Shown here: positions 17,392 to 25,292 of the stretch, piece after piece
Position numbering within the stretch: position 1 is the stretch's first letter
Layout: each line of letters opens with the position of its first letter
Position numbers and translations under genes: made by a program
Notes under the pieces: model-generated
Seen by the model: only the letters and a program-made list of their open reading frames with translations
Told to the model about the DNA's origin: nothing
Databases searched by the model: none
Source: a virus
Length of the DNA stretch: 53,619 bases
IMG/VR virus record: IMGVR_UViG_3300042559_002371
Coordinates: 1 to 53,619 of that record
Direction: 5' to 3' (one strand)

Positions 17392-18405
17392 ATGAAAGTT
17401 CTAATAACTGGATGTACAGCCCAACAAGCTTCTCGAAAGCATGCAGAGAGAACTCCTACATTTAGTAATTTGTTGGCGCAGAGTTTTAAAAATGCTGAAG
17501 TTGACGTAACTTATGCATCTCCTAACATCTCTTGGGACGAGTCGGATTTAGAAAAATATGATTTAGTGATTGTTGGAATCTCACCTACTACAAGTATTTC
17601 TGCTAATAAAATTTACCCTGCCTTTGTGGCCGCAAATAAATGCAGAAAAATAGGAAACCTATCTCTTTTAATTGATGCCCCTGAAAGTTTTAAAATTCCG
17701 CCATCTCTAAATGCTTGGTCTAATGAAGCTTCAACTTTTAAAAGTTTTTACGACAGAAGAAGAAATTATTTTGATGTTGTGGAGTCCCCTGAGCTTAAAT
17801 CTGAAGTTCAAGGTTTTGTTGAGTATCTAAGTACTGAAAAATGGCCTACGACTTTTTACCCTTCGTTTCCTTGGAGCAATACTGACCTTTTGACCAAATA
17901 TCTTCCGAATCTTTCTGCAGAAAATTTGGTAGGGGTTAACGTAGATTCATACATAATCCTTCAACCAGAGCAAACTAAAAATTATTATATGACTGATGAG
18001 TATTGGGTTTGTGATACTTTCAACTCATCAACTAAGCCCCACAGTCAAATGTTGACAAAAAAGATAATCCCCCCAAAGGAACATGTCTGGGAATCCGAAT
18101 CAGAAACATTGTCAAGAATTCGTCATTCAATTGGAACTATTATTTCTACATATAGAAATGGTGAGTCTTGGTGGTCACCTGTCTTTGCTCAGTCTCTTTC
18201 TCAGGGAGTTCCTGTTGTCCATGACTGGAGGATTACAGGTTATATGGGAGAAGAGTGGACCCATCTACCCACTAGCATTGAATTGATGGATTACGTAGAA
18301 AGAACAGAGTTGGCTTTTGCTCAAAAACAATCATATCTAAATCAGCTGCCTACTCAAGATGATATAAAAGAAAAGCTAACTAAAACACTAAAACACTTAG
18401 TTTAA
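17392..18405 (+). CDS. Possible GT-B glycosyltransferase-like protein
   Basis: A 337-residue protein, not confidently recognised. The N-terminal half reads like a Rossmann-type lobe (KVLITGCTA, DVTYASPNISWD, YDLVIVGISPT). The C-terminal half has an acceptor-lobe pattern NGESWWSPVFAQSLSQGVPVV, similar to the E-x7-E loop region of GT-B glycosyltransferases where EALxxGxPVI is common. Clear nucleotide-sugar residues are not evident. It is the first gene after the hairpin and is separated by 50 bases from the next. A sugar or nucleotide-modifying role is plausible. A non-enzymatic homologue is equally possible. Confidence 0.42.
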   Translation: MKVLITGCTAQQASRKHAERTPTFSNLLAQSFKNAEVDVTYASPNISWDESDLEKYDLVIVGISPTTSISANKIYPAFVAANKCRKIGNLSLLIDAPESFKIPPSLNAWSNEASTFKSFYDRRRNYFDVVESPELKSEVQGFVEYLSTEKWPTTFYPSFPWSNTDLLTKYLPNLSAENLVGVNVDSYIILQPEQTKNYYMTDEYWVCDTFNSSTKPHSQMLTKKIIPPKEHVWESESETLSRIRHSIGTIISTYRNGESWWSPVFAQSLSQGVPVVHDWRITGYMGEEWTHLPTSIELMDYVERTELAFAQKQSYLNQLPTQDDIKEKLTKTLKHLV

Positions 18406-18408
18406 ATC

Positions 18409-18437
18409 TTTACTAAATAAGTAAAAACCAATAGAAT
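18409..18437 (+). promoter_or_regulatory. Candidate promoter for the small accessory genes
   Basis: TTTACT (18409-18414) and TAGAAT (18432-18437) are 17 bases apart, and GGGAGG lies between the expected transcription start and the ATG at 18456. The fit to a sigma-70/SigA promoter is moderate and found by eye only. Confidence 0.4.
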
Positions 18438-18455
18438 TAAAAGAAGGGAGGTCAA

Positions 18456-18878
18456 ATGTCAAACTTAGACATGGATTGGGTTAAATCCCAATTACAGGCA
18501 GCTAAGGTAAGAAAGCCAGTTGGTGATGCAACAATGAAGTTGATTGAACTAATTGAGTCTTTAGACCTTACTCCTGAATTTAGAACCAAAGCAATTGATA
18601 TGTTTGCAACTCTAGCAAAAGGTCATGTTGTTGCTAAAGAAAATAAAAATGAAACATGGATTCCAGTGCAAGCAGGTTTTATTAAAGTAGCTGAACAGGT
18701 ACGAGTAAAACACGATGCTTTTGATGGTGAACTTGGAACAATACACAACGGGCGTAGAGGAGTTGTTGTCGGAGTAAGGTACGGAGACGTCATTATAAAA
18801 AGTAATGATGGTAAAGAACCTCTTCTTGACGGTGCTCACTACCCACCAGCAAAACTAGAGAAGCTGGTTTTAACATGA
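18456..18878 (+). CDS. Hypothetical protein with SH3/KOW-like C-terminal domain
   Basis: A 140-residue protein with a strong GGGAGG ribosome site. The first ~75 residues are predicted helical (MDWVKSQLQAAKV, TMKLIELIESLDL). The rest reads as a small beta barrel (VRVKHDAF, GTIHNGRRGVVVGVRYGDV, PPAKLEKLV), with the Gly-rich turn pattern of KOW or SH3-like modules that bind RNA or protein. No function is assigned. Its last bases overlap the next start (ATGA). Confidence 0.65.
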   Translation: MSNLDMDWVKSQLQAAKVRKPVGDATMKLIELIESLDLTPEFRTKAIDMFATLAKGHVVAKENKNETWIPVQAGFIKVAEQVRVKHDAFDGELGTIHNGRRGVVVGVRYGDVIIKSNDGKEPLLDGAHYPPAKLEKLVLT

Positions 18879-19126
18879 AAAGTATTACCTTGAATCTAAC
18901 GGTTCAAGGTGATAGCTATGAAGAACTTCGAGAGAAGGCAGATATAGCTATTGCAAAATTTTTAGGGACTAATGATGAAGTTGACGACTTTTTTTCTGAA
19001 GAAGACCCAGCGGAAAATTTTCAACAAGTTAATTATGAACTAATAGTTTCTCAAAAAGAAGATATTACATCTGAATACGAATATTCTGCACAAGTGATTG
19101 CGAAGGTAAAAGATGTCAGAAAATAA
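18875..19126 (+). CDS. Small acidic hypothetical protein
   Basis: An unrecognised 83-residue protein, rich in Glu and Asp, with an alternating beta pattern at both ends (SITLNLTV, YSAQVIAKV). It is coupled to both neighbours: ATGA overlap at the start and a 14-base overlap with the following gene. No motif, signal peptide or membrane segment. Confidence 0.6.
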   Translation: MKSITLNLTVQGDSYEELREKADIAIAKFLGTNDEVDDFFSEEDPAENFQQVNYELIVSQKEDITSEYEYSAQVIAKVKDVRK

Positions 19127-19424
19127 TGAAGTAACTCCTCCAAGAATTGAAGCTTTACGGGAAGCTGCTCGTATTATTTCAACTGAAAGAAATATGAACT
19201 ATGGTGACCCAGAAGATAATTTTGATAGAACCAGAAAAATATGGTCAACTATTCTCGGTGTTGACATTTCTAACGAAGATGTAGCCATGATGATGATCGG
19301 ATTGAAAATGGCTCGCTACGCTAATAAGGGAGATTTCCAACCTGATACTTGGATTGACATTGCTGGCTACGCTGGCTGTGGTTATGAAGTAGGGATTAAA
19401 GAAGAGAAAAACAAGAAAGGTTAG
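19113..19424 (+). CDS. DUF6378-like protein
   Basis: The 103-residue protein has the recognisable core of a small phage family: RNMNYGDPEDNFDRTRKIW, then DVAMMMIGLKMAR and WIDIAGYAG. This is the DUF6378 pattern common in actinophages. The all-helical layout with conserved Asp/Glu recalls MazG-like nucleotide pyrophosphohydrolases, but the E-x2-E ... E-x2-D metal site is not clearly present, so activity is not claimed. It precedes a WhiB-like gene by five bases. Confidence 0.7.
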   Translation: MSENNEVTPPRIEALREAARIISTERNMNYGDPEDNFDRTRKIWSTILGVDISNEDVAMMMIGLKMARYANKGDFQPDTWIDIAGYAGCGYEVGIKEEKNKKG

Positions 19425-19429
19425 CAACA

Positions 19430-19714
19430 GTGGAAAATGTTCGCCCACCTTGGCAATATGAAGACCCACTTTGTGCTCAGGTAGGAGGCAACTTATTTTT
19501 TGCTGACGACAGAGACGAACCTGGACTTGTAGCAACTCCTGAAGTAAATTACGAAGGAGCAAGAAGGGTTTGTAGAAGCTGTTCTCACCTTATTGAGTGC
19601 GCCCTTTGGGGTTTGAATAACGAAGAGTTTGGCTTATGGGGCGGACTAAGTCCTGTAGATAGAAAACATATAAAAAGCAAACGTAAGCCATTCCCTTATA
19701 AGAAAACAGCGTAG
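19430..19714 (+). CDS. WhiB-family Fe-S transcription factor
   Basis: A 94-residue protein from a GTG start with all WhiB hallmarks: four cysteines C15, C48, C51, C57 (C ... C-x2-C-x5-C) for a 4Fe-4S cluster, the turn GLWGGL (68-73), and a basic C terminus (KSKRKPFPYKK) that contacts DNA. Cellular WhiB proteins bind domain 4 of the primary sigma factor and redirect transcription. Phage copies can act as dominant repressors of host WhiB2-type genes. The family is confined to actinobacteria and their phages, which makes this gene the best host indicator in the window. Confidence 0.93.
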   Translation: MENVRPPWQYEDPLCAQVGGNLFFADDRDEPGLVATPEVNYEGARRVCRSCSHLIECALWGLNNEEFGLWGGLSPVDRKHIKSKRKPFPYKKTA

Positions 19715-19717
19715 AAT
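19712..19717 (+). promoter_or_regulatory. Candidate -10 element for a leaderless transcript
   Basis: TAGAAT (the TANNNT pattern of actinobacterial -10 elements) is followed by six bases and then the ATG at 19724, so transcription would start at or next to the start codon. No SD precedes that ATG. No -35 match is seen. Confidence 0.4.
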
Positions 19718-19723
19718 TTATAT

Positions 19724-20044
19724 ATGAGCGGTGGACCAATAGTCACTCCCGTACCAGTTTGCGAACAATGCTGGTTGAAGGAACATGCCCGCTGGGAGCC
19801 ACATAGTATGGATGACCATGGCAATATAAAGATGGCTTTATCGGGGGTGGATGTCCCTCAAAAGATAAATACAGGGGCGGTAGAAACTTGCTCTGTCTGT
19901 GGCAAGATTACTATTGCTGGTATTTTTAACGTCAAAGAACACAAGATTGTATTCACAACAGAGTCAGAAGAGGCTCAGGCGTACGATCAATATGAAGACC
20001 ACGAAGATGAGTTTGGTGGCTACTACGGAGAAGACAGAGAGTAG
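19724..20044 (+). CDS. Zinc-ribbon-like hypothetical protein
   Basis: A 106-residue protein with two CxxC knuckles, C13-x2-C16 and C56-x2-C59, that could form one zinc ribbon, plus an acidic, Tyr-rich tail (YDQYEDHEDEFGGYYGED). It lacks an SD and sits just after a TANNNT element, so leaderless translation is likely. It could be a nucleic-acid- or polymerase-binding regulator, but nothing beyond the zinc ligands supports that. Confidence 0.65.
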   Translation: MSGGPIVTPVPVCEQCWLKEHARWEPHSMDDHGNIKMALSGVDVPQKINTGAVETCSVCGKITIAGIFNVKEHKIVFTTESEEAQAYDQYEDHEDEFGGYYGEDRE

Positions 20045-20046
20045 CT

Positions 20047-20385
20047 ATGAAGGATAAAAGAGTTGGAGAGTCTCTTTGGATTCATTGGGATGGTGAGGGC
20101 TACCCCCAACAAAAAATATTTACAGATGTAATTTATTATACTCAAGCTTATGTTGAATTAGAGAACGAGATAGTTCGTAGGGCTTTAGCTTCGACTCTTC
20201 AAAGAGATGGTGTAGCAGACTCTCTAGCAGATGGCTTTAATTTAATTACTGATGCTCACATTGAAACTGGTTGGGCAGGTATTATAGAAGGCGAAAATAA
20301 CTACACATTCTGCGATGCAAATGGTGAAACAGAATATGGAGAGTATGTTGAAGAGCCTTTTGAGTTCACTTGGGTTGAATTATAA
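20047..20385 (+). CDS. Hypothetical protein
   Basis: An unrecognised 112-residue acidic protein beginning two bases after the previous stop. Trp/Tyr-containing beta segments (SLWIHWDGEGY, PFEFTWVEL) flank a helical middle part. No cysteine cluster, membrane segment or catalytic motif. It lies between two Cys-rich regulator-like genes. Confidence 0.6.
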   Translation: MKDKRVGESLWIHWDGEGYPQQKIFTDVIYYTQAYVELENEIVRRALASTLQRDGVADSLADGFNLITDAHIETGWAGIIEGENNYTFCDANGETEYGEYVEEPFEFTWVEL

Positions 20386-20433
20386 TTTTATAGTTTATAG
20401 TGTGTTACTTACTTATTTTTTAGTTTTATAGTA

Positions 20434-20439
20434 TATAGT
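20434..20439 (+). promoter_or_regulatory. Candidate -10 element for a leaderless WhiB transcript
   Basis: The 61-base gap before the second WhiB gene is A/T-rich and contains repeated TATAG strings. TATAGT at 20434-20439 is seven bases before the GTG at 20447, the normal distance from a -10 element to the transcription start, and no SD is present. Confidence 0.5.
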
Positions 20440-20446
20440 CTAATAT

Positions 20447-20998
20447 GTGTGGAAACCAGCTAACAACCTAGAATGGCAGTCTGAGGCACTTTGCGCCCTC
20501 CCAAAAAATAATCATTATAGAGACTGGTTTTTCTCAAAAGACCCTCAAGAAAAGTACAAAGCAAAAAACCTTTGTTATGAGTGCCCAGTCAGAGCTCAGT
20601 GTCTTCAGTGGGCGCTAGAGCACAGACAAGTTTGGGGTACGTGGGGCGGTAAAGATGAAAGTGAAATGCGTCGAGCTTTATCTGTTTCATATAAAGGTGA
20701 AGAGATAAAAAGACGTCGTTACCCTCACTGCCCTTATTGCTCAGCTCGTCCTTCTAAATTAGAAACTAGTTCACAAGAAATTCCTGGTGGTGGGAGATGG
20801 ACTGTCGCCAAGATAGTTACATGTACGGTATGTAACTTCTCTTGGCGCAGTCGAACTAGTGTTAACGCAATTGAAGCTTATAAACAGGATCGAATAGACA
20901 AATCTGAAAAGAGAGCTCGCATTCGTGAAAAGAAAGCTTTAAAGCTTGAAAAAAAGCGGTTGGCTAAAAAATTAAAAGCAAAATCAAAAATTAAGTAG
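20447..20998 (+). CDS. WhiB-like protein fused to a zinc ribbon and basic tail
   Basis: A 183-residue protein, nearly twice the usual WhiB length. Residues 10-75 carry the WhiB set: C16, C43, C46, C52 and the turn GTWGGKD (64-70). A second cysteine group, HCPYC (C95, C98) and TCTVC (C126, C129), makes a probable zinc ribbon. The last ~45 residues are an uninterrupted Lys/Arg/Glu-rich helix suited to nucleic acid binding. The GTG start fits a leaderless transcript. The gene ends tail-to-tail with the halogenase gene, overlapping it by eight bases. It is likely an Fe-S regulator with an extra DNA- or RNA-binding module. Confidence 0.87.
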   Translation: MWKPANNLEWQSEALCALPKNNHYRDWFFSKDPQEKYKAKNLCYECPVRAQCLQWALEHRQVWGTWGGKDESEMRRALSVSYKGEEIKRRRYPHCPYCSARPSKLETSSQEIPGGGRWTVAKIVTCTVCNFSWRSRTSVNAIEAYKQDRIDKSEKRARIREKKALKLEKKRLAKKLKAKSKIK

Positions 20999-22496
20999 TG
21001 CTTTTAACTTCTACTTCAAACGGCGGTCTATTAGCTAGGGCTTTTCTCATATCGTTTCTAAACGATTGATAGTGCCCTTGAGCGTATTCAAATTGTTGAA
21101 ACTGGATTAGCTCATCCATTGCTTGTTCTCTTGATATATATCCAAGACCAGCTAAGCTCCACTTCCATAAAGCATCTACCCCCCAGAAATCCATAAAGTG
21201 CATAACAGAAGGAATTCTGCTCTTTGAGCGTTCAATGTAGTTTTCTACTGCAGGAGAGGTAATTTTGTCGAACTTAATAGTTCTCCAAAATTCCGAATCT
21301 TCCCTACCACCTTGATAATGAAAAACTGTAAAATCTTTGTAGTATTCATACATTTTTGATGTTTTAGCATTGTATTTTTCAATAGATGCTTTATTTAGTG
21401 TTTTCTCTTTGGTAGAAGATAAATATTCTTGACAAAAAGTAAATATTTGCATGATAGTAGCATGAATGCTTGTTGCTTCTAGAGGTTCAATAAAAGAGCT
21501 TGCAAGTCCAGTAACTAGAACATTACCTTTCCAAAACTCTTTCAATCTTCCTGATTCATACTTAATATGTTTGATTGGCTCTATAGGATGTCCCATAATT
21601 TTTTCGGCCTCAGCTTGCGCCTCATCATCAGAGATAAAAGCACTGCTATAAACATAGCCGCATCCCCTACGACCGCCTGTTGGAGTTCTCCACATCCACC
21701 CTGAAGACAATGCCTCTGCAACTGTAACTGGTTGTACTTTTTCTCCCCCCTCTTTGTAGGGTATAAGAAATGGCATAGCTCTGTCTACAAGAAGTTCATT
21801 TTTGTAGTCAATCCAACCTATGTCTAGCTTATTAGCTAGTAGCCTATGGAATCCTGTCGCATCGATAAAAAAATCACCTTCAATGATTTCACCAGATTCA
21901 AGCACAACACTGTCGACAATTCCATTACTTGAAACTTTTACATCTTTGATTATAGAATCAATATGTTTTGTATTGGTAGTTTTTGTTATATGCTCTCTAA
22001 AATATTTTGCAACTTTTGGAGCATTAAATTGAAAACCATATCCTCCTTGAGGAGGCATTTTATTTAAATCATAAGCTTGACCAATTGTTGAAGATAGGTA
22101 AGCTTTTTCTGGACCAAACTCCGATATAACATAATTAAATAAATGATCTGGAGACCTTTTTGATGTCTCAGATCCATTAATTGGAGCCCAGTAATGGCCT
22201 TTTTCTTTCGCCCAATTAATATGCTTTAAAGCGTACTTTGGGACAGCATCTACTTTTTCTACAAAATCATTAAAATCAAATTTAATTCTATTTGGATTTA
22301 AAAATTCATTATTACTAAAAAGAGTAGCACCATCTAACAAATCATATAAAAATCCGCTTGTAGCTTCTCCAGCTCCAATAATCCCAATCGATTCTGATTC
22401 AATTACGATTACTTCGTGTGTATTGGGGTTTGAAGCGTGGATAGTAAAAGCAGAAACCCATCCAGCGGTACCTCCACCACAAACTACAAATTTCAT
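20991..22496 (-). CDS. Flavin-dependent halogenase, tryptophan halogenase family
   Basis: The 501-residue protein has the family's FAD-binding start GGGTAGW (7-13), a second FAD motif IDATG (211-215), and GWMWRTP (266-272) in place of the signature GWxWxIP. The catalytic pair is apparently kept: Lys87 in AVPKYALKHINW aligns with the Lys that carries the haloamine or directs hypohalous acid (K79 in PrnA/RebH), and Glu340 in FIEPLEAT aligns with the active-site Glu (E346/E357). Such enzymes need FADH2 from a reductase, which is not encoded here. Substrate unknown; free tryptophan is not implied. The gene is the last of the minus-strand run and overlaps the glycosyltransferase stop (ATGA). Cyanophages carry related enzymes such as VirX1. 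Confidence 0.85.
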   Translation of the reverse strand: MKFVVCGGGTAGWVSAFTIHASNPNTHEVIVIESESIGIIGAGEATSGFLYDLLDGATLFSNNEFLNPNRIKFDFNDFVEKVDAVPKYALKHINWAKEKGHYWAPINGSETSKRSPDHLFNYVISEFGPEKAYLSSTIGQAYDLNKMPPQGGYGFQFNAPKVAKYFREHITKTTNTKHIDSIIKDVKVSSNGIVDSVVLESGEIIEGDFFIDATGFHRLLANKLDIGWIDYKNELLVDRAMPFLIPYKEGGEKVQPVTVAEALSSGWMWRTPTGGRRGCGYVYSSAFISDDEAQAEAEKIMGHPIEPIKHIKYESGRLKEFWKGNVLVTGLASSFIEPLEATSIHATIMQIFTFCQEYLSSTKEKTLNKASIEKYNAKTSKMYEYYKDFTVFHYQGGREDSEFWRTIKFDKITSPAVENYIERSKSRIPSVMHFMDFWGVDALWKWSLAGLGYISREQAMDELIQFQQFEYAQGHYQSFRNDMRKALANRPPFEVEVKSTT

Positions 22497-23572
22497 TTAG
22501 TGGCCTCTTCTTCTGGGTTTAATGCCTTTAAACAAAATTTAAGATTGTCGGCTAATCTCTGATTATCTGGTTCAAGACTAAAAGCATTAGTTGCATGCTC
22601 GACTGCTTCTTCAAATTTACCTAAATTAAAAGCAGCAATGGCAGCAAAATCATGAGGAGCAGCTCCCCAAGCTTTTGCTTCACACAAATACTCAAGAGGT
22701 TTTTCAACAATTGCTAAAGCATCTTTAGAAGCCTCGTAACACTTCTCCCAGTCTTTGCGTTGATAATAAATCTCTGCTAAATCAACAAACGGTTCGCGGC
22801 GGCCGGGAGCTTGATCGATTGCTCTACGAAACCAAATCTCTGCTTCTAATGGAAGACTCTTACCGATAAAACGCATAGAGGCAGCACGCTCAGGTGCCCA
22901 ACGGGCTGTAGGCAGATCTAAGTGACGCTTAAGCTCTACTGCTGCTTCTTGGTATCGACCATAGAAGTAGAGCTCACGTCCATAGTAAAAAGCATTTCTA
23001 TCGTTGTATGGATCTTCTTGAACAGATAAGGCAAGCAAAGGTAGATACTGAGAGCGAGATTTTGTTGGGTCAGGGTGGTGGTGAGTTTGAATTTCTTCAA
23101 TCCACTCTTGAACTTCTTCGCGACCATAAACATACAAACACTCATGCACTGGGTGACGCCAACGATAGTTTTTTCGAGCATGAATGTGGTCGTAGCTGAA
23201 TTCAAGACCTGGAGTCCCGTCATCATTCCATGACCAGATGTGCTTATATCTAGGTCTTGTTACCCCACGCTGCCACGCTTTCTCGAGGGGACCTCTCCAA
23301 TTAGGAGTGATTACTTCATCCATATCGAGAGAAATACACATATCAATATCAATTGGAAGTGCGGCCATTGCTGCGTTTCGAGCATCATCAAATCTCCATG
23401 GGGAGATTCGGACATCTACAACATTAATTCCTAATTCTTTAGCACGCTCGACGGTTCCATCGGTAGAGCCCGTGTCAGCTATCAGCAAGTAATCAGCATC
23501 TTTTGCGGCTTCATACCATGTGTCAACAAATTGTCTTTCGTTTAATGCAATTGTGTATATAGCTACTTTCAT
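22493..23572 (-). CDS. Family 2 glycosyltransferase with C-terminal TPR repeats
   Basis: The 359-residue protein begins with a GT-A fold: YTIALNERQF, ADTGSTDGT (33-40) and the metal-binding DxD SLDMDEVI (83-86). Residues ~170-350 are helical repeats of TPR type (for example AAFNLGKFEEAVEHATNAFSL). It would transfer a sugar from a nucleotide donor onto a protein or glycan, with the TPR part binding the acceptor. The start has AGGA at suitable distance. It is coupled by ATGA to the halogenase and follows a methyltransferase, so the three probably act on one product or in one phase. Acceptor unknown: fibre protein or host surface glycan. Confidence 0.88.
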   Translation of the reverse strand: MKVAIYTIALNERQFVDTWYEAAKDADYLLIADTGSTDGTVERAKELGINVVDVRISPWRFDDARNAAMAALPIDIDMCISLDMDEVITPNWRGPLEKAWQRGVTRPRYKHIWSWNDDGTPGLEFSYDHIHARKNYRWRHPVHECLYVYGREEVQEWIEEIQTHHHPDPTKSRSQYLPLLALSVQEDPYNDRNAFYYGRELYFYGRYQEAAVELKRHLDLPTARWAPERAASMRFIGKSLPLEAEIWFRRAIDQAPGRREPFVDLAEIYYQRKDWEKCYEASKDALAIVEKPLEYLCEAKAWGAAPHDFAAIAAFNLGKFEEAVEHATNAFSLEPDNQRLADNLKFCLKALNPEEEATK

Positions 23573-23581
23573 GTGAGCATC

Positions 23582-24157
23582 CTACCTTGTCTTCTTGTAC
23601 CAGCGCTGATAGCCATCAACTAAAATTTCTAAACGGTCATAATAAACAGCATGAAAAGCTTCAATAGCCAACCTTGGCTCATTTAAGTACCCAAGACCAG
23701 CTGACCACTGATAATCATCAAAACCTATTATTCCATTTACATTTAAACATTCGTATGCATTAATTGCGTCTTTTATAACACCATAAGAAGTGTGGTCCCC
23801 ATCTACATAAATAAAGTCATATTTTTCTAGATTGTTTTTAAAAAACCAATCGCTAGTTGACTTTACTTTTACTATTTTTTTAGATTGTTGGCCAGCCTCT
23901 GTCTTTACATCATAAAACTGTTCAACTGATTCCCAATTCATTTGATGATGAGAAGGCTCATCTGAACCTTCCCAAGTATCTACATCAACTAGGACTGACT
24001 CGCTATTGTATTTTAAAATATTGTCATACAGCCAAAGAGATGCGTCCCCTGTATATGCACCAATTTGGAGCATGCGAACAGGTTTATTTAAAAACTGCAT
24101 CAGATGGTTTTTAAAGTTTTCTTGACCATCATTTTCAAACCAATTGGGATATGTCAT
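23582..24157 (-). CDS. Class I SAM-dependent methyltransferase
   Basis: A 191-residue protein with the Rossmann-type SAM site: motif I MLQIGAYTGDAS (29-40), an acidic residue after strand two (VDVDTW, 58-62), and FIYVDGDHTSYG (115-126), followed by GIIGFDDY. This layout fits the Methyltransf_24 group, often found beside glycosyltransferases in glycan-modification clusters. AGGA precedes the ATG. It lies directly downstream of the fibre genes and ten bases before the glycosyltransferase. Target (sugar or protein side chain) is not evident. Confidence 0.82.
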   Translation of the reverse strand: MTYPNWFENDGQENFKNHLMQFLNKPVRMLQIGAYTGDASLWLYDNILKYNSESVLVDVDTWEGSDEPSHHQMNWESVEQFYDVKTEAGQQSKKIVKVKSTSDWFFKNNLEKYDFIYVDGDHTSYGVIKDAINAYECLNVNGIIGFDDYQWSAGLGYLNEPRLAIEAFHAVYYDRLEILVDGYQRWYKKTR

Positions 24158-24191
24158 TTTCGTCCTTTCTTAGAGATAAGCCTACCTTAAA

Positions 24192-24821
24192 TCACACGTA
24201 TGGGGTAGCACCACTGTAACTTGAATGAGGAACTCCAGTCCAAAATCCCCCTGATGAGCCATCAAAATAGGTGCCTACAGTAGGAGTTCTCTCTGCCATA
24301 ACACCATCTACATAGAAAACGTCTGTGTTTGAGGCAGAAGTAGTTACTATTCTCATAGCAAAAAAGTTGGCTCCCGACGTCCTCTCAAAAGAACCACTGA
24401 GTCTCACCCATCCGTCGGCCCCTGTAACAGATTGAATTCCTATATTTCCGCTTGAAATAGCTGCTGCAGCACTGGTAGTTGTGTATTGAAGATGGCGTAG
24501 ATAGTAAGTTGCATTGTCGTTTAACGGGTCAAGTTTTATATAAGCACTAATAGTCCAAACATCAGAAGCAGATATAAATGGAACTCTTTCTACAGTCTGA
24601 ACTCCTCCTCCAGAAGTATTAACAACTCTTAGTGATGCTGACCCGTTATTAAACTCATCTGTAGATCTAGATAGGGTTGTCCCATTAAAAGAAGTCCAGT
24701 CAGAGATGTCTACTTCAAAACTTGGATTTTTTATATAATTAACTCTATAACCAAGCCTAAAAGCTTCGGCTGGATTTTTTAAATTACCAGCTCCCGCAAT
24801 ACAACCTACGTTTACTGGCAT
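24192..24821 (-). CDS. Carbohydrate-binding-module-like virion protein
   Basis: The 209-residue protein has a single jelly-roll-like domain of the CBM4/9 type: NYIKNPSFEVDISDW at the start, then NNGSASLRVV, WTISAYIKLD and FYVDGVMAE strands. These domains bind polysaccharide chains. The first ~30 residues (MPVNVGCIAGAG) may be an anchor. I start it at the ATG at 24821, one base after the upstream stop. A TTG at 24869 would add 16 residues that overlap the previous gene. It is the last structural gene of the run. A glycan-binding accessory protein of the tail is likely. Confidence 0.7.
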   Translation of the reverse strand: MPVNVGCIAGAGNLKNPAEAFRLGYRVNYIKNPSFEVDISDWTSFNGTTLSRSTDEFNNGSASLRVVNTSGGGVQTVERVPFISASDVWTISAYIKLDPLNDNATYYLRHLQYTTTSAAAAISSGNIGIQSVTGADGWVRLSGSFERTSGANFFAMRIVTTSASNTDVFYVDGVMAERTPTVGTYFDGSSGGFWTGVPHSSYSGATPYV

Positions 24822-24822
24822 T

Positions 24823-25284
24823 TTAAGATATCGCCAAATCTCCCACAAGAATCCATTCGTTTGTGTCAATCTTTACAGCTGACACAACTGAGTTGGTTGT
24901 TCTTGTTTTATTGGTTGGTGTAGCTCTTAGCGTGACTCCCGTGGCTCCAGCAATGGTTAATTGACCTGCTCCATATTGAATAAAGTCTATTTTTTGACCA
25001 ATTACAAAAGCATGTGAAGCATTAGTAGGTAGAGTGGCAATCATTGCTGCACCGTTGTCACACTTTAAAATTTTTCCAGCGTCTGACAATACAACTCCAA
25101 AAGCAGAGCTCCTTGTTTCAACAACTTGAGCAGTAGACCAGTCGCCTTGAGGTCCAGTTATACCTTGAATGCCTTGTGCACCAGTAGGTCCTAAGATACC
25201 TTGTGGTCCAGTCGGTCCAGTAGCACCAACAGCAATTGGCTCCCAGATACCGCCAGTAGAGTTATATTTCTTGATAATTGGCAT
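24823..25284 (-). CDS. Short collagen-like fibre with beta cap domain
   Basis: The 153-residue protein has an N-terminal segment (MPIIKKYNSTGGIWEPIAVG), about nine GXY triplets ([10 protein letters not shown] type), and a C-terminal ~95-residue beta domain. The ATG at 25284 is chosen because AGGAG stands seven bases upstream; a longer start at 25314 would overlap the preceding gene. The C terminus (AGATGVTLRA ... VVSAVKIDTNEWILVGDL) is clearly related to the C terminus of the 629-residue fibre at 41631-43520, so the two share a cap module. Such caps usually trimerise the collagen stalk or bind receptor. Confidence 0.75.
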   Translation of the reverse strand: MPIIKKYNSTGGIWEPIAVGATGPTGPQGILGPTGAQGIQGITGPQGDWSTAQVVETRSSAFGVVLSDAGKILKCDNGAAMIATLPTNASHAFVIGQKIDFIQYGAGQLTIAGATGVTLRATPTNKTRTTNSVVSAVKIDTNEWILVGDLAIS

Positions 25285-25292
25285 ATATGCTC

